Source: Muribaculaceae bacterium (GTDB taxonomy: Bacteria; Bacteroidota; Bacteroidia; Bacteroidales; Muribaculaceae). Taken from it: a DNA stretch of 64,000 bases. A program made the position numbers and the translations under genes. Where the stretch lies: NCBI GenBank assembly GCA_014867205.1, contig WGUO01000019.1, positions 1 to 64,000 of the forward strand, given 5' to 3'. The notes below the pieces were generated by a model. The model saw nothing but the letters and a program-made list of their open reading frames with translations, was not told the DNA's origin and did not search any database. Shown one piece after another: positions 8,789-16,883 of the stretch; the first letter of the stretch is position 1; every line of letters begins with the position of its first letter.

Positions 8789-10174
8789 ATGAAGCAACTG
8801 ACCTTAAACGATTCCTTCACCGTCAGCGGCAAGGGACTTCATTCCGGGCTGCAGATAGAGGCGAAGTTTATGCCAGCGCCAGAGAATACCGGATACAAAT
8901 TCCGTCGAGTGGACCTTGAGGGCGAGCCGATGATCGACGCCATAGCAGAGAATGTGGTAGACACATGCCGCGGCACAGTGGTAGGTGACCGCAAGGGGAA
9001 TGTGGTAAGTACAATAGAGCACGCGATGGCTGCGCTTTATGCCGCAGGCATAGATAACTGCATCATCGAGGTGAACGGTCCGGAGCTCCCCATTCTTGAT
9101 GGCAGCGCCGAGGAATATGTAGAAAAAATAGAGAGTGTGGGCCTTGTCGAGCAGAATGCCGACAAGGACTTTTATATTATAAAGGAGAAGACACAGTTCA
9201 AGGACGAAGAGACTGGATCGACGCTGACCATATATCCTGACGACGGATTCAGCGTGGAGTGCATGGTGGAATACAACTCCGCTGTCCTTCCCAACCAGTT
9301 CGCGGTACTCGACGACCTCGCCGAGTTCAAGCAGGAGGTGGCCAAGGCCCGTACATTTGTGTTCGTGCGGGAGATCGAGCAACTTGTCGAGGCCAACCTC
9401 ATCAAGGGAGGTGACCTTGACAACGCTATAGTCATCTATGACCAGCAGGTGCCTCAGGAGCGTATCGACCACATCTGTGACGTCATGAACGTTCCCCACA
9501 TGCATATCAACAAGCTCGGATACATAAATCCCAAGCCTCTCGTCTGGGACAACGAGCCTGCGCGTCACAAGATAATGGATGTGATAGGGGATCTGGCGCT
9601 TATCGGCCGGCCGCTGAAGGGCCGCGTCGTAGCGGTCCGTCCCGGCCATACGGTAAACAATAAGTTTACACGGATGGTGCGTCACGAAGTCAAGCATACG
9701 GAGATTCAGGCACCCATCTACAATCCTAACGTCGCTCCGGTAATCGACATCAACGGCATCCGGAAACTGATACCCCACCGCTATCCGTTCCTGCTGATCG
9801 ACAAGGTTATAGAAATCGACAAAAAGCATGTTGTCGCAGTCAAGAACGTCACGGTAAACGAACCTTTCTTCCAGGGGCACTTTCCCCAGGAGCCTGTCAT
9901 GCCCGGAGTGCTTCAGGTCGAGGCGATGGCTCAGGCGGCAGGTGTGCTTGTGCTCAATTTCTTAGAAGAGCCTGAGAAATATTCAACATATTTCCTCAAG
10001 ATTGACAATGTCAAGTTCAGGCAGAAGGTCGTGCCCGGAAACACCCTTCTGATGAATGTATCGCTCATGACCGAGATACGCCGAGGCTGTGCCATTGTCA
10101 AGGGCTATGCGTTTGTCGGAGAGAAGGTTGTGTGCGAGGCCGAGTTTATGGCCCAAATCATCAAAAACAAGTAA
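8789..10174 (+). CDS. lpxC/fabZ: Bifunctional LpxC deacetylase / FabZ dehydratase
   Basis: Fusion of 461 residues. Residues about 1-300 are UDP-3-O-acyl-GlcNAc deacetylase (LpxC), the committed lipid A step; zinc ligands lie in STIEHAMAALY and in RHKIMDVIGDLAL. Residues about 320-461 are (3R)-hydroxyacyl-ACP dehydratase FabZ, seen from IPHRYPFLLIDKV and the catalytic His and Glu in GHFPQEPVMPGVLQVEAMAQ. This fusion is standard in Bacteroidota. The start at 8789 is chosen because MKQLTLNDSFTVSGKGLHSG begins the LpxC domain; a longer in-frame reading from 8705 would overlap lpxD without homology. 10 bases separate it from lpxA. Confidence 0.95.
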   Translation: MKQLTLNDSFTVSGKGLHSGLQIEAKFMPAPENTGYKFRRVDLEGEPMIDAIAENVVDTCRGTVVGDRKGNVVSTIEHAMAALYAAGIDNCIIEVNGPELPILDGSAEEYVEKIESVGLVEQNADKDFYIIKEKTQFKDEETGSTLTIYPDDGFSVECMVEYNSAVLPNQFAVLDDLAEFKQEVAKARTFVFVREIEQLVEANLIKGGDLDNAIVIYDQQVPQERIDHICDVMNVPHMHINKLGYINPKPLVWDNEPARHKIMDVIGDLALIGRPLKGRVVAVRPGHTVNNKFTRMVRHEVKHTEIQAPIYNPNVAPVIDINGIRKLIPHRYPFLLIDKVIEIDKKHVVAVKNVTVNEPFFQGHFPQEPVMPGVLQVEAMAQAAGVLVLNFLEEPEKYSTYFLKIDNVKFRQKVVPGNTLLMNVSLMTEIRRGCAIVKGYAFVGEKVVCEAEFMAQIIKNK

Positions 10175-10184
10175 AGCTTCTGCA

Positions 10185-10958
10185 ATGAGCAATTTTTATA
10201 AAGTAAGTCCCGATGCAAAGATCGGGAACAATGTGCAGATAGGTGATTTCTCGACAATCTATGAGGATGTCGAGATCGGCGATAACTGCGTTATATATGG
10301 AAATGTGACTATATTTCCGGGCGCCCGTATCGGCAGCGGCGTCACTATTTTTCCGGGCGCGGTTATTTCCGCGATTCCCCAGGATCTTAAGTTCCATGGC
10401 GAGGAGACATTCGCCTATGTTGGCGATGGCACTACCCTGCGTGAGTGTGTGACCGTCAACCGCGGCACAGCATCCAAGGGTAAGACGGTAGTAGGCAAGA
10501 ACTGCCTTATAATGGCATACAACCACATCGCCCATGACTGCCGCATCGGTGATCGTGTCATCATGTCGAACGCGTGCCAGCTTGCTGGCGAGGTTCAGGT
10601 AGATGACGCAGCCGTGATAGGAGGGGGTAGCCTTATCCACCAGTTCTGCCATCTGGGCCGCAATATAATGCTTCAGGGGGGAGCCCTTGTCAATAAGGAT
10701 ATACCTCCCTTTGTCAAGGCGGCGCGCGAACCTATCTCCTATGTCGGACTCAACTCTGTCGGACTGCACCGCAATCATTTCACCGACGAGGAGATAAAAC
10801 AGATCGCCGACATATACCGCATCATATATCTGAGTGACCTCAATGTGACAAACGCAGTCAAGGTGATCCTCGATACTCTGCCTGAGACAGATTTCCGCAC
10901 GGAGATCGTTGACTTCGTGACGAACTCGGGCCGTGGCATCATCCGCTCTGCAATCTAA
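10185..10958 (+). CDS. lpxA: UDP-GlcNAc O-acyltransferase LpxA
   Basis: First enzyme of lipid A synthesis; it transfers a hydroxyacyl chain from ACP to UDP-GlcNAc. The 257 residues form hexapeptide repeats (about 1-190) plus the C-terminal helical domain (NHFTDEEIKQIADIYRIIYL). The catalytic histidine is in MAYNHIAHDCRIG. Start at 10185 (MSNFYKVSPDAKIG) fits the family; an earlier in-frame ATG would lie inside fabZ. Last gene of the operon and followed by a strong hairpin. Secure. Confidence 0.95.
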   Translation: MSNFYKVSPDAKIGNNVQIGDFSTIYEDVEIGDNCVIYGNVTIFPGARIGSGVTIFPGAVISAIPQDLKFHGEETFAYVGDGTTLRECVTVNRGTASKGKTVVGKNCLIMAYNHIAHDCRIGDRVIMSNACQLAGEVQVDDAAVIGGGSLIHQFCHLGRNIMLQGGALVNKDIPPFVKAAREPISYVGLNSVGLHRNHFTDEEIKQIADIYRIIYLSDLNVTNAVKVILDTLPETDFRTEIVDFVTNSGRGIIRSAI

Positions 10959-10983
10959 TAGACGAAATAGACTTAATAAAGAC

Positions 10984-11017
10984 CAGGCCGGTAAATCGTA
11001 AAGGATTTACCGGCCTG
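10984..11017. terminator. Bidirectional hairpin between lpxA and the convergent dehydrogenase gene
   Basis: Arms 10984-10997 and 11004-11017 pair over 14 bases (CAGGCCGGTAAATC with its complement) around a 6-base loop. It sits 25 bases after lpxA and 4 bases beyond the stop of the convergent gene, so it can serve both. Confidence 0.65.
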
Positions 11018-11021
11018 CTGC

Positions 11022-12488
11022 CTATTCATAGACTTCATCCTCATCGGGGGAGTGGCTGTCGAGCCATATCTGCGCGAGAAATGGATTAACCATTGCCTCG
11101 GCGTCGTAACGCCATGGGGCAGGCAAGCAGTCGGGACACCAGTGTCCACCCTTCAGCACAAGTCTCGGCGAGGCAGAGAATGTGTGACCGAACGCGCATC
11201 TCCATTCGAGCGGAGTGTCAAGGTCTCCCGTAAGCATTGACTCGGAAAGGCACTCACCCCCGCGGAAGCGTGCCGCCTGCCTCATGTCGTCAAGGTCGAG
11301 CGCAGACTCGGGCTTTGTCTCGTCGTATCCGTGAGAGATTCGTACCGGATACTCTGAGGGGCGGCTTAGGTCGAAGTCACGCCAGGAAGGGATGGCTTGC
11401 TGGGCAGTTCGGCTTCCGAAATAAGCCTTGACGCGGTCCTCGCAGTCGTCCCTGCGCAGCCAGTCGAGAGTGCCGAGTCCCTTTGTACGCGCTACTGCCT
11501 TCATGGCGGCCTTGATGACGAAGGCGGGAACAATAGGCGTAAGGCTCATCCACCATGGCATCTTGCGGGCCATTCGGCGGAAATAATCCTCGGCAGTGAT
11601 CTGCTCGCGGAATGGGACAATCTCCTGCAGACGGTCTGAATCCTCGTACCATTCGCCATGAAAATTGCGGGTGGCGAACCATGAGGTGTCGAATACCTTC
11701 TCGGGGGGAGGACAGCCAAGGGTCTTCAGCAGGAGTCTCTCGAACTCGTAGTTCGTCAGCCGGAACTCACGTCCGCTCCCTATATTGTAAAAGTTCTTCC
11801 AGAACGACTCGGGAACTGTCGGCTCGCATATGTTTGCCATGAGGCGTGCGGAATCCTCTACTGTGGCCCATTCGAGCACTCCTCGTAGGGGAACATGGAA
11901 TGAAATCGGATCCGATCCTTTGAAAATAAGTCCTTTATGCAGAATTCCCGACTGGCGGAGGCAAGCCCAGCGCTTGAGTCCTGACTCAGCCACAATCCGT
12001 TCGGCCTTAATTTTCGAGACACCGTAATAATCGAACACTCCCGTCATGACGGGGTCTCCCGTGCGTCCCCAGTGGTGCGGCTCATGACGGTGTGAAGTCT
12101 CCGCCACGCTTCCGATATATACCAGACGCACGTCATCGCGGTCAGGGCGTTCCAAAATGGCGTCGACCACATTACGAGCCGCTCCGACGTTGACCTTGAG
12201 GGTCTTGGCCGGATAATGGTCGGCAAGTGGTGACACCATGCCTCCTATATGCAGCACGAAGTCCGCCTGGCCCATGGCTTTTTTCACATCGTCGGGATTC
12301 ATAAGATCTCCCCAGACAACTGTTACGCCCTTCATCGCCATATATGGCTTAAGTTTCTTTCTGTTTTTCTTGCCAGGGCGTGCCAGCAGACGGATGTCAA
12401 ACCTGTCAAGCCTTCCGGAGAACTCCTTGAGAGTCTCGAATCCCATTACGCCGGTTCCACCGGTTATAAATACTGTCCTTTTCTTCAT
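11022..12488 (-). CDS. NAD-dependent epimerase/dehydratase-like protein with C-terminal zinc-ribbon-like motif
   Basis: Protein of 488 residues. Residues about 1-300 are an extended short-chain dehydrogenase: the nucleotide motif TGGTGVMG (residues 9-16), DLMNPDDV, and the active-site YYGVSK. Residues about 300-400 hold two hydrophobic patches (WWMSLTPIVPAFVIKAAMKA) that could sit at a membrane. The last 100 residues carry C431-A-F-G-H435 and C451-P-D-C454 around W, S and R residues, resembling the CxxGH...GxxCPxC zinc-ribbon pattern seen in endonuclease-linked or structural zinc ribbons. The substrate is unknown; nucleoside sugars or sterol-like 3-beta-hydroxy substrates are possible in this superfamily. 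Monocistronic or paired with the membrane gene upstream (37 bases). The fold call is strong, function uncertain. Confidence 0.7.
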   Translation of the reverse strand: MKKRTVFITGGTGVMGFETLKEFSGRLDRFDIRLLARPGKKNRKKLKPYMAMKGVTVVWGDLMNPDDVKKAMGQADFVLHIGGMVSPLADHYPAKTLKVNVGAARNVVDAILERPDRDDVRLVYIGSVAETSHRHEPHHWGRTGDPVMTGVFDYYGVSKIKAERIVAESGLKRWACLRQSGILHKGLIFKGSDPISFHVPLRGVLEWATVEDSARLMANICEPTVPESFWKNFYNIGSGREFRLTNYEFERLLLKTLGCPPPEKVFDTSWFATRNFHGEWYEDSDRLQEIVPFREQITAEDYFRRMARKMPWWMSLTPIVPAFVIKAAMKAVARTKGLGTLDWLRRDDCEDRVKAYFGSRTAQQAIPSWRDFDLSRPSEYPVRISHGYDETKPESALDLDDMRQAARFRGGECLSESMLTGDLDTPLEWRCAFGHTFSASPRLVLKGGHWCPDCLPAPWRYDAEAMVNPFLAQIWLDSHSPDEDEVYE

Positions 12489-12525
12489 AAATCCTTGCTA
12501 TAGCGGGTGTCTGGAGGGGAATGTG

Positions 12526-13200
12526 TCAGTCAGAATCACGGTCATTCTCGTATCTTCTGTTCAGTACCTTTTCCATGTGTTCCCTGTAGCGACGCCTCAT
12601 CTTTTCCCTCCTTGTTTCTTTCTGTCTTGTCATAATCTTCTCCGGCAGATGCGGATGCGAAGTGTCGAGCATCCTGATGCCGAGGGGACCCGTAAGCACA
12701 TCAAGGTGAATTGTGTCGCCCTTGCACACCTGATTGTAAATTTTTCTGGAGATGTCAAAGTCGCGGGTTGTGCCATTGTCGGTCCTGACCTCAAGGCAGT
12801 ACACCTGATAAGGCTGCCCCCTGGTATATGTGCGCCTGCCGACGCGCTTAGACCGGTAGCGGGTCTGGCGGTAGACCTTCTCGACGCAGGCGTCGATGCT
12901 TCCTGTCGGGCTGCCGCAGGCATAGTTCACAACAAGGGCCGAACAGAGCAACAACGGGAAGATGAAGAGAACATGGCATGCCATGTTCAGAGCCACATTG
13001 TCGCTGCCGGTAATCCACTTCCATACTCCTCTGAGCGGTAGTGCGAGAGGCACAGTCACAACCAGCGCGATGCATACAGGAATCCACCTCGGAGTGAGTG
13101 AATCACGCAACATCAGATAACAACCCGCGGCGCACATCAAGGCGATTGTCGCCATCATTCCGCCGGCTATTATCCGCGCGGCCTCTTTGCCTTTTCCCAT
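12526..13200 (-). CDS. Hypothetical membrane protein
   Basis: Protein of 224 residues that I do not recognise. Three hydrophobic segments are visible at about residues 10-30 (IIAGGMMATIALMCAAGCYL), 40-58 and 74-93, followed by a soluble C-terminal domain with beta-type segments (YQVYCLEVRTDNG, DTIHLDVLTGPLGI). The last 45 residues are very basic (RREKMRRRYREHMEKVLNRR), probably on the cytoplasmic side. It lies 37 bases upstream of the dehydrogenase gene on the same strand, so the two may be cotranscribed. No functional inference is justified. Confidence 0.65.
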   Translation of the reverse strand: MGKGKEAARIIAGGMMATIALMCAAGCYLMLRDSLTPRWIPVCIALVVTVPLALPLRGVWKWITGSDNVALNMACHVLFIFPLLLCSALVVNYACGSPTGSIDACVEKVYRQTRYRSKRVGRRTYTRGQPYQVYCLEVRTDNGTTRDFDISRKIYNQVCKGDTIHLDVLTGPLGIRMLDTSHPHLPEKIMTRQKETRREKMRRRYREHMEKVLNRRYENDRDSD

Positions 13201-13288
13201 ATGTCTGTGTAAGGTCTAACTTTGAACGTGGATACGACTTTAGATTGAAGCGACTTGCTGAAGCCCCACTGCGCCGGTTTCCCGGGGA

Positions 13289-13346
13289 CAAAATTACAAA
13301 AAAAGAGTGTAAACGCGATAAGATTGACCGATTTTGGTTAATTTTG
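13289..13346. promoter_or_regulatory. Divergent -7 boxes
   Basis: TAATTTTG on the minus strand (complement of 13289-13296) faces the membrane-protein gene, and TAATTTTG on the plus strand (13339-13346) faces the FKBP gene. Both match TAnnTTTG exactly; the -33 elements are not clear. Confidence 0.45.
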
Positions 13347-13372
13347 TCCCCAAATGATGAATATAGACTATT

Positions 13373-13768
13373 ATGGCAAAACAGGAATACATACAGAAGA
13401 ACCGCGACTGGCTTTCGGCAAAAAGTTCTGAACCCGGAGTGACTCCGCTTGACAGAGGAGTGTTTTACAAAGTCCTGAAGAAAGGTAATGGGGACATCCA
13501 TCCCAACCGGGGGAGTGTGGTTACAGTCCATTACTCAGGAAGGACCATAAACGGGAAGACATTCGACAGCAGCCGTGGCGGCGTGGCTCCAGCCTTCCGT
13601 CTGCGTGACCTCATACCGGGCTGGATAATAGCATTGCAACAGATGAGTGTCGGCGACAGATGGGAGGTATACATACCGGCCGAGCAGGCATACGGACGCA
13701 CGAGCCAGCCCGGCATACCCGGAGGCTCGGCCCTTGTGTTTGACATCGAACTGATTGCAGTAAACTAA
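13373..13768 (+). CDS. FKBP-type peptidyl-prolyl cis-trans isomerase
   Basis: Protein-folding enzyme of 131 residues. The FKBP domain spans about residues 40-131 with VTVHYSGRTINGKTFDSS, the hydrophobic pocket in LIPGWIIALQQMSVGDRWEVYIP, AYG and the final SALVFDIELI. No signal peptide is visible, so it is probably cytoplasmic, unlike the many periplasmic FKBPs of this phylum. An N-terminal charged extension of about 35 residues precedes the domain. A NUDIX gene follows after 14 bases, probably in the same mRNA. Confidence 0.9.
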   Translation: MAKQEYIQKNRDWLSAKSSEPGVTPLDRGVFYKVLKKGNGDIHPNRGSVVTVHYSGRTINGKTFDSSRGGVAPAFRLRDLIPGWIIALQQMSVGDRWEVYIPAEQAYGRTSQPGIPGGSALVFDIELIAVN

Positions 13769-13782
13769 AAAACTGATATACC

Positions 13783-14292
13783 ATGAGATTTACATATTGT
13801 CCTGACTGCGGCACGCTGCTGAGCCCGCGAGATCTCGGAGATGAGAAGGAAGTACCCTGGTGCGGGAGATGCTCGAGGCCCTGGTTCCCTGTGTTTCCTG
13901 TGGCCGTGATAGCATTGGTCTATAATGACAGGGGAGAGGTCCTGCTCCTCAGACAGGACTATATCTCGACGGAATTCCGCAATCTTGTATCGGGTTATAT
14001 CATTCCGGGCGAGGACGCGGAGACATGCGTGCGGCGAGAGATACTTGAGGAGACAGGGCTTGAGACAGACCGACTCGAGCTTGTGCTGACCAACTGGTTC
14101 GGGCGCAAGGATATGATGATGGTGGGTTTCTTCGCTCATACGAGCGGTCATGATCTCAGCCTGTCGGTCGAGGTTGATGACGCGTCATGGTATCCGGCTG
14201 CAGAGATACTGCAACACCTGAGTACTCGCCCCGGATCGACATCAAGGATTTTGGCCGAGAGATTTCTCTCCCGGCCAAGATTAACTGATTGA
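13783..14292 (+). CDS. NUDIX hydrolase with N-terminal zinc ribbon
   Basis: Protein of 169 residues. An N-terminal zinc ribbon has CPDC (residues 6-9) and CGRC, as in NADH pyrophosphatase NudC-like proteins. A perfect Nudix box follows: G-YIIPG-E, then REILEETGL (pattern GX5EX7REUXEEXGU). It therefore hydrolyses a nucleoside diphosphate linked to another group; the substrate cannot be told from sequence, and the protein is shorter than canonical NudC (about 260). It lies 14 bases behind the FKBP gene. Family secure, substrate unknown. Confidence 0.88.
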   Translation: MRFTYCPDCGTLLSPRDLGDEKEVPWCGRCSRPWFPVFPVAVIALVYNDRGEVLLLRQDYISTEFRNLVSGYIIPGEDAETCVRREILEETGLETDRLELVLTNWFGRKDMMMVGFFAHTSGHDLSLSVEVDDASWYPAAEILQHLSTRPGSTSRILAERFLSRPRLTD

Positions 14293-14316
14293 GCCAGTAA
14301 AACTGAACGTCTCTGA

Positions 14317-16659
14317 TTATTCAGTGACGTATATGCGATAGGAGCGTGGACTACCCGGTGCTCCGGACTCGACACGCGGCAGCAAGTCAAGGCCATGAAC
14401 CTCGATATTCTCGCCTAAGTCAATGCCGATGACTTGCGGCATCGACGCTCCATCCTGAGCCTGCCAATAGGTAGACTCCTGAAGGTCAAACACCTTATCG
14501 ACAGTATGATTGGCTGATCTGTTCTGGCTCGAGGCAAACGCCGGGCGCCATTTCTCTCGTGAGAGGCGGTTGCCGGATGCGTCGGTCACATAGAGTTCGG
14601 CGATTGCGGGAAGTTCATTGGCAGAGTCGGTGGCGAAATAGATGTGCCTCCCGGTAAGCGGCTTATCCGCACGGATTCTCTTCCAGCCGTTAGAGCCGTC
14701 AAGAGTCCCTGCGGAAAGAATATCTTTTTCTTCGAGTCTGAGTTCATCGTCAGACGAAATTTCGGAATCGGTGAACTGGAGTTTATCGATTACAGGCTGG
14801 CGAAGGCCCTCCACAGTAACCTGGCGCGGGCCGACAATGTCGAACACCATTATCTTATTCTTTCCCTCCTTGAGCCAGCATCCAGGCATATAGAGCGTCT
14901 GCTGAGGACCAATCTCCCAGATGCGGCCGAGTGGATGACCGTTGACATATACCAGACCTTTGCCCCATGTCTCGAAATTAAGGAAGGTATCGGCGGGGCG
15001 ATCTACAATAAACTCTCCTCGGTAAACACCAATAGGGAGACGTCCCTTCTCACCGCGAGTCATTGCGGAGAGGGGTAAATAATTCATCGAGTCATAGAAC
15101 TCCGGCTTGTCCTCAAGATTGAAGACCTCCCATCCGGTCAGAACCTGTGGAGAAGCGCCCACGGGCGTAATGGTCACATTATCGGTAATGCCCTTGAAGT
15201 CCTTGATCGCACGGCCGAAATTAATTCTTCCCATTGCCTCGACGAGTATGTCGAGAGTCGCGTCGTCGGCACATTCCGGGAGCGCCAGGCTCTTCTCGCC
15301 CTTGCGTCTGTCAAGGCTGCCGACATATCTGCCGTCAACGAAAATCTGGGCGAAGTCGTGTGGCTCGCTCACTTCTATGAGAGTGCCGGCCTTAAGGTTT
15401 GGCAGGTGCGTACGGTAAAGGATGCATCCGAAACCCTGGTCATATTCCTCCATTGTGCGGATAAGACTGTCGGTATGCGCCTGCGGAAGGTTGCCGAAGA
15501 GTGGAGCGACTTCAGTAAGCCCGAAGCATTCAATGGCTACAGTAGGTATAGAGTCGGGCACGGGCGGCAGCGGGATGCCTCCGGAATATTTTGCCAGAGT
15601 CTCGCGAAGCATGTCGTACTTCTTGGTTGTGCGGCCGCTTTCGGTTATAGGTGCGTCATAGTCATAAGAAGTGACGTCGGGAGCGAAGCCCGGGGAGTTT
15701 GCTCCGGCCCAGTGGCCCCAGTTTGTGCCTCCGTGGGTCATATAGAGGCTGAACGAGATGCCCTTGCCGGCCATCTCGTCAATGCCTGCGATCATGTCGG
15801 CGGCGGGACGGGTTTCATGATTTGCGCCCCACTTGTCGAACCATCCGCTCCAGAACTCCGAGCACATCAGCGGGGAGTCTGGACGAGCCTTGCGTAAAGG
15901 CGCGAACTGGCCCTCGATGTCGGCTCCAGTACCGAAATTCAGTGTCCACACGAGATCGTCGAGACCGTTATCAAGGAAATTCGACGACCAGTCGCACTGG
16001 AACATCGTGGTGTTGCCATATAGCGGACGGAGCATGTCGCGGATGTTGGACACATATTCCTTGTTCTTGCCGTAGGAGCCATATTCGTTCTCAACTTGCA
16101 CCATGATGATCGGGCCCCCCTTCTCGGCCGTAAGGTCGGCGACCTGACGGGCCACCTCCTGCTCGAAGATGTTCACGCGCTCCAGGAAATAGGGGTCATT
16201 CTCACGAAGGCGAATATCCTTCTTCTTGAGCAGCCACCAGGGGAGGCCACCCATTTCCCACTCTGCGCATACATAAGGACCGGGCCGCAGAATCACCATC
16301 ATGTCATTCTCCTGACATAACTTTACAAACTCCCGCAGGTCATTCTGACCGGTAAAGTCAAACTGACCGGGGGCAGCCTCATGGGCGTTCCAGAAGACAT
16401 ACAGGCATACGGCATTCATGCCGAGGGCCTTGCACATCTTGATACGGTGGTCCCAGTATGGGCGAGGAATACGAGGGTAGTGCAACTCGGCGGCCTTGAT
16501 GACGGTCGGCTCACCGTTGAGCATGAACGCGCCTTTACCGGCCTTGAACTCCATCGGTTTGCAATGTGAGAGTGTGGCCGCCGATGCCTGTGAGTCCGGC
16601 ATCACGGCAGCCATAAGCAGAGATAAGGCGATGAGAGAAGAGTATGCTTTCTTTATCAT
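14317..16659 (-). CDS. Secreted GH35 beta-galactosidase
   Basis: Glycoside hydrolase family 35 enzyme of 780 residues with an N-terminal signal peptide (about 1-27). The catalytic domain (about 35-350) shows the acid/base glutamate in MVQVENEYGSYG and the nucleophile in LMCSEFWSGWFDKWG, plus the family signature GGLPWWLLKKKDIRLREND. Jelly-roll/galactose-binding domains follow (GKGLVYVNGHPLGRIWEIGP). The last about 130 residues resemble an F5/8 type C carbohydrate-binding domain (ENIEVHGLDLLPR, SYRIYVTE). It probably trims terminal galactose from host or plant glycans in the periplasm or at the surface. No SusC/SusD pair is nearby, so it is not part of a recognisable polysaccharide utilisation locus. 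Confidence 0.93.
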   Translation of the reverse strand: MIKKAYSSLIALSLLMAAVMPDSQASAATLSHCKPMEFKAGKGAFMLNGEPTVIKAAELHYPRIPRPYWDHRIKMCKALGMNAVCLYVFWNAHEAAPGQFDFTGQNDLREFVKLCQENDMMVILRPGPYVCAEWEMGGLPWWLLKKKDIRLRENDPYFLERVNIFEQEVARQVADLTAEKGGPIIMVQVENEYGSYGKNKEYVSNIRDMLRPLYGNTTMFQCDWSSNFLDNGLDDLVWTLNFGTGADIEGQFAPLRKARPDSPLMCSEFWSGWFDKWGANHETRPAADMIAGIDEMAGKGISFSLYMTHGGTNWGHWAGANSPGFAPDVTSYDYDAPITESGRTTKKYDMLRETLAKYSGGIPLPPVPDSIPTVAIECFGLTEVAPLFGNLPQAHTDSLIRTMEEYDQGFGCILYRTHLPNLKAGTLIEVSEPHDFAQIFVDGRYVGSLDRRKGEKSLALPECADDATLDILVEAMGRINFGRAIKDFKGITDNVTITPVGASPQVLTGWEVFNLEDKPEFYDSMNYLPLSAMTRGEKGRLPIGVYRGEFIVDRPADTFLNFETWGKGLVYVNGHPLGRIWEIGPQQTLYMPGCWLKEGKNKIMVFDIVGPRQVTVEGLRQPVIDKLQFTDSEISSDDELRLEEKDILSAGTLDGSNGWKRIRADKPLTGRHIYFATDSANELPAIAELYVTDASGNRLSREKWRPAFASSQNRSANHTVDKVFDLQESTYWQAQDGASMPQVIGIDLGENIEVHGLDLLPRVESGAPGSPRSYRIYVTE

Positions 16660-16777
16660 TTCCAGATCTTAGATTTTGGGTCTTATCGTAATTGTTTACA
16701 AAAATAGATAAAAATCGGCGATATCAGCGCAGAAATCATTCCTGAATAAGTTATAGAACCAAAATAATTCTATAAAA

Positions 16778-16809
16778 TTTGCAAATTCATTAAATATTGC
16801 TTTAATTTG
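16778..16809 (+). promoter_or_regulatory. Probable promoter of the first Omp28-like gene
   Basis: TTTG at 16778-16781, a 20-base spacer, then TTAATTTG at 16802-16809, one base off TAnnTTTG. The likely start point near 16816 gives a leader of about 70 bases before the ATG at 16884. Confidence 0.5.
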
Positions 16810-16883
16810 CACTGTTAGAGTCGGAGTGAAGTAACTTCGGACAATTACATCAGACGAAACTCACATTAAAAAACGATTTAGAT

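Noticed and set aside
8804..9880. 358-codon minus-strand open frame
   Set aside because: Antisense to lpxC/fabZ, whose identity is certain. Composition is that of a shadow frame.
12238..13041. 267-codon plus-strand open frame
   Set aside because: It runs antisense across two minus-strand genes and has a patchy Cys/Pro-rich composition without motifs.
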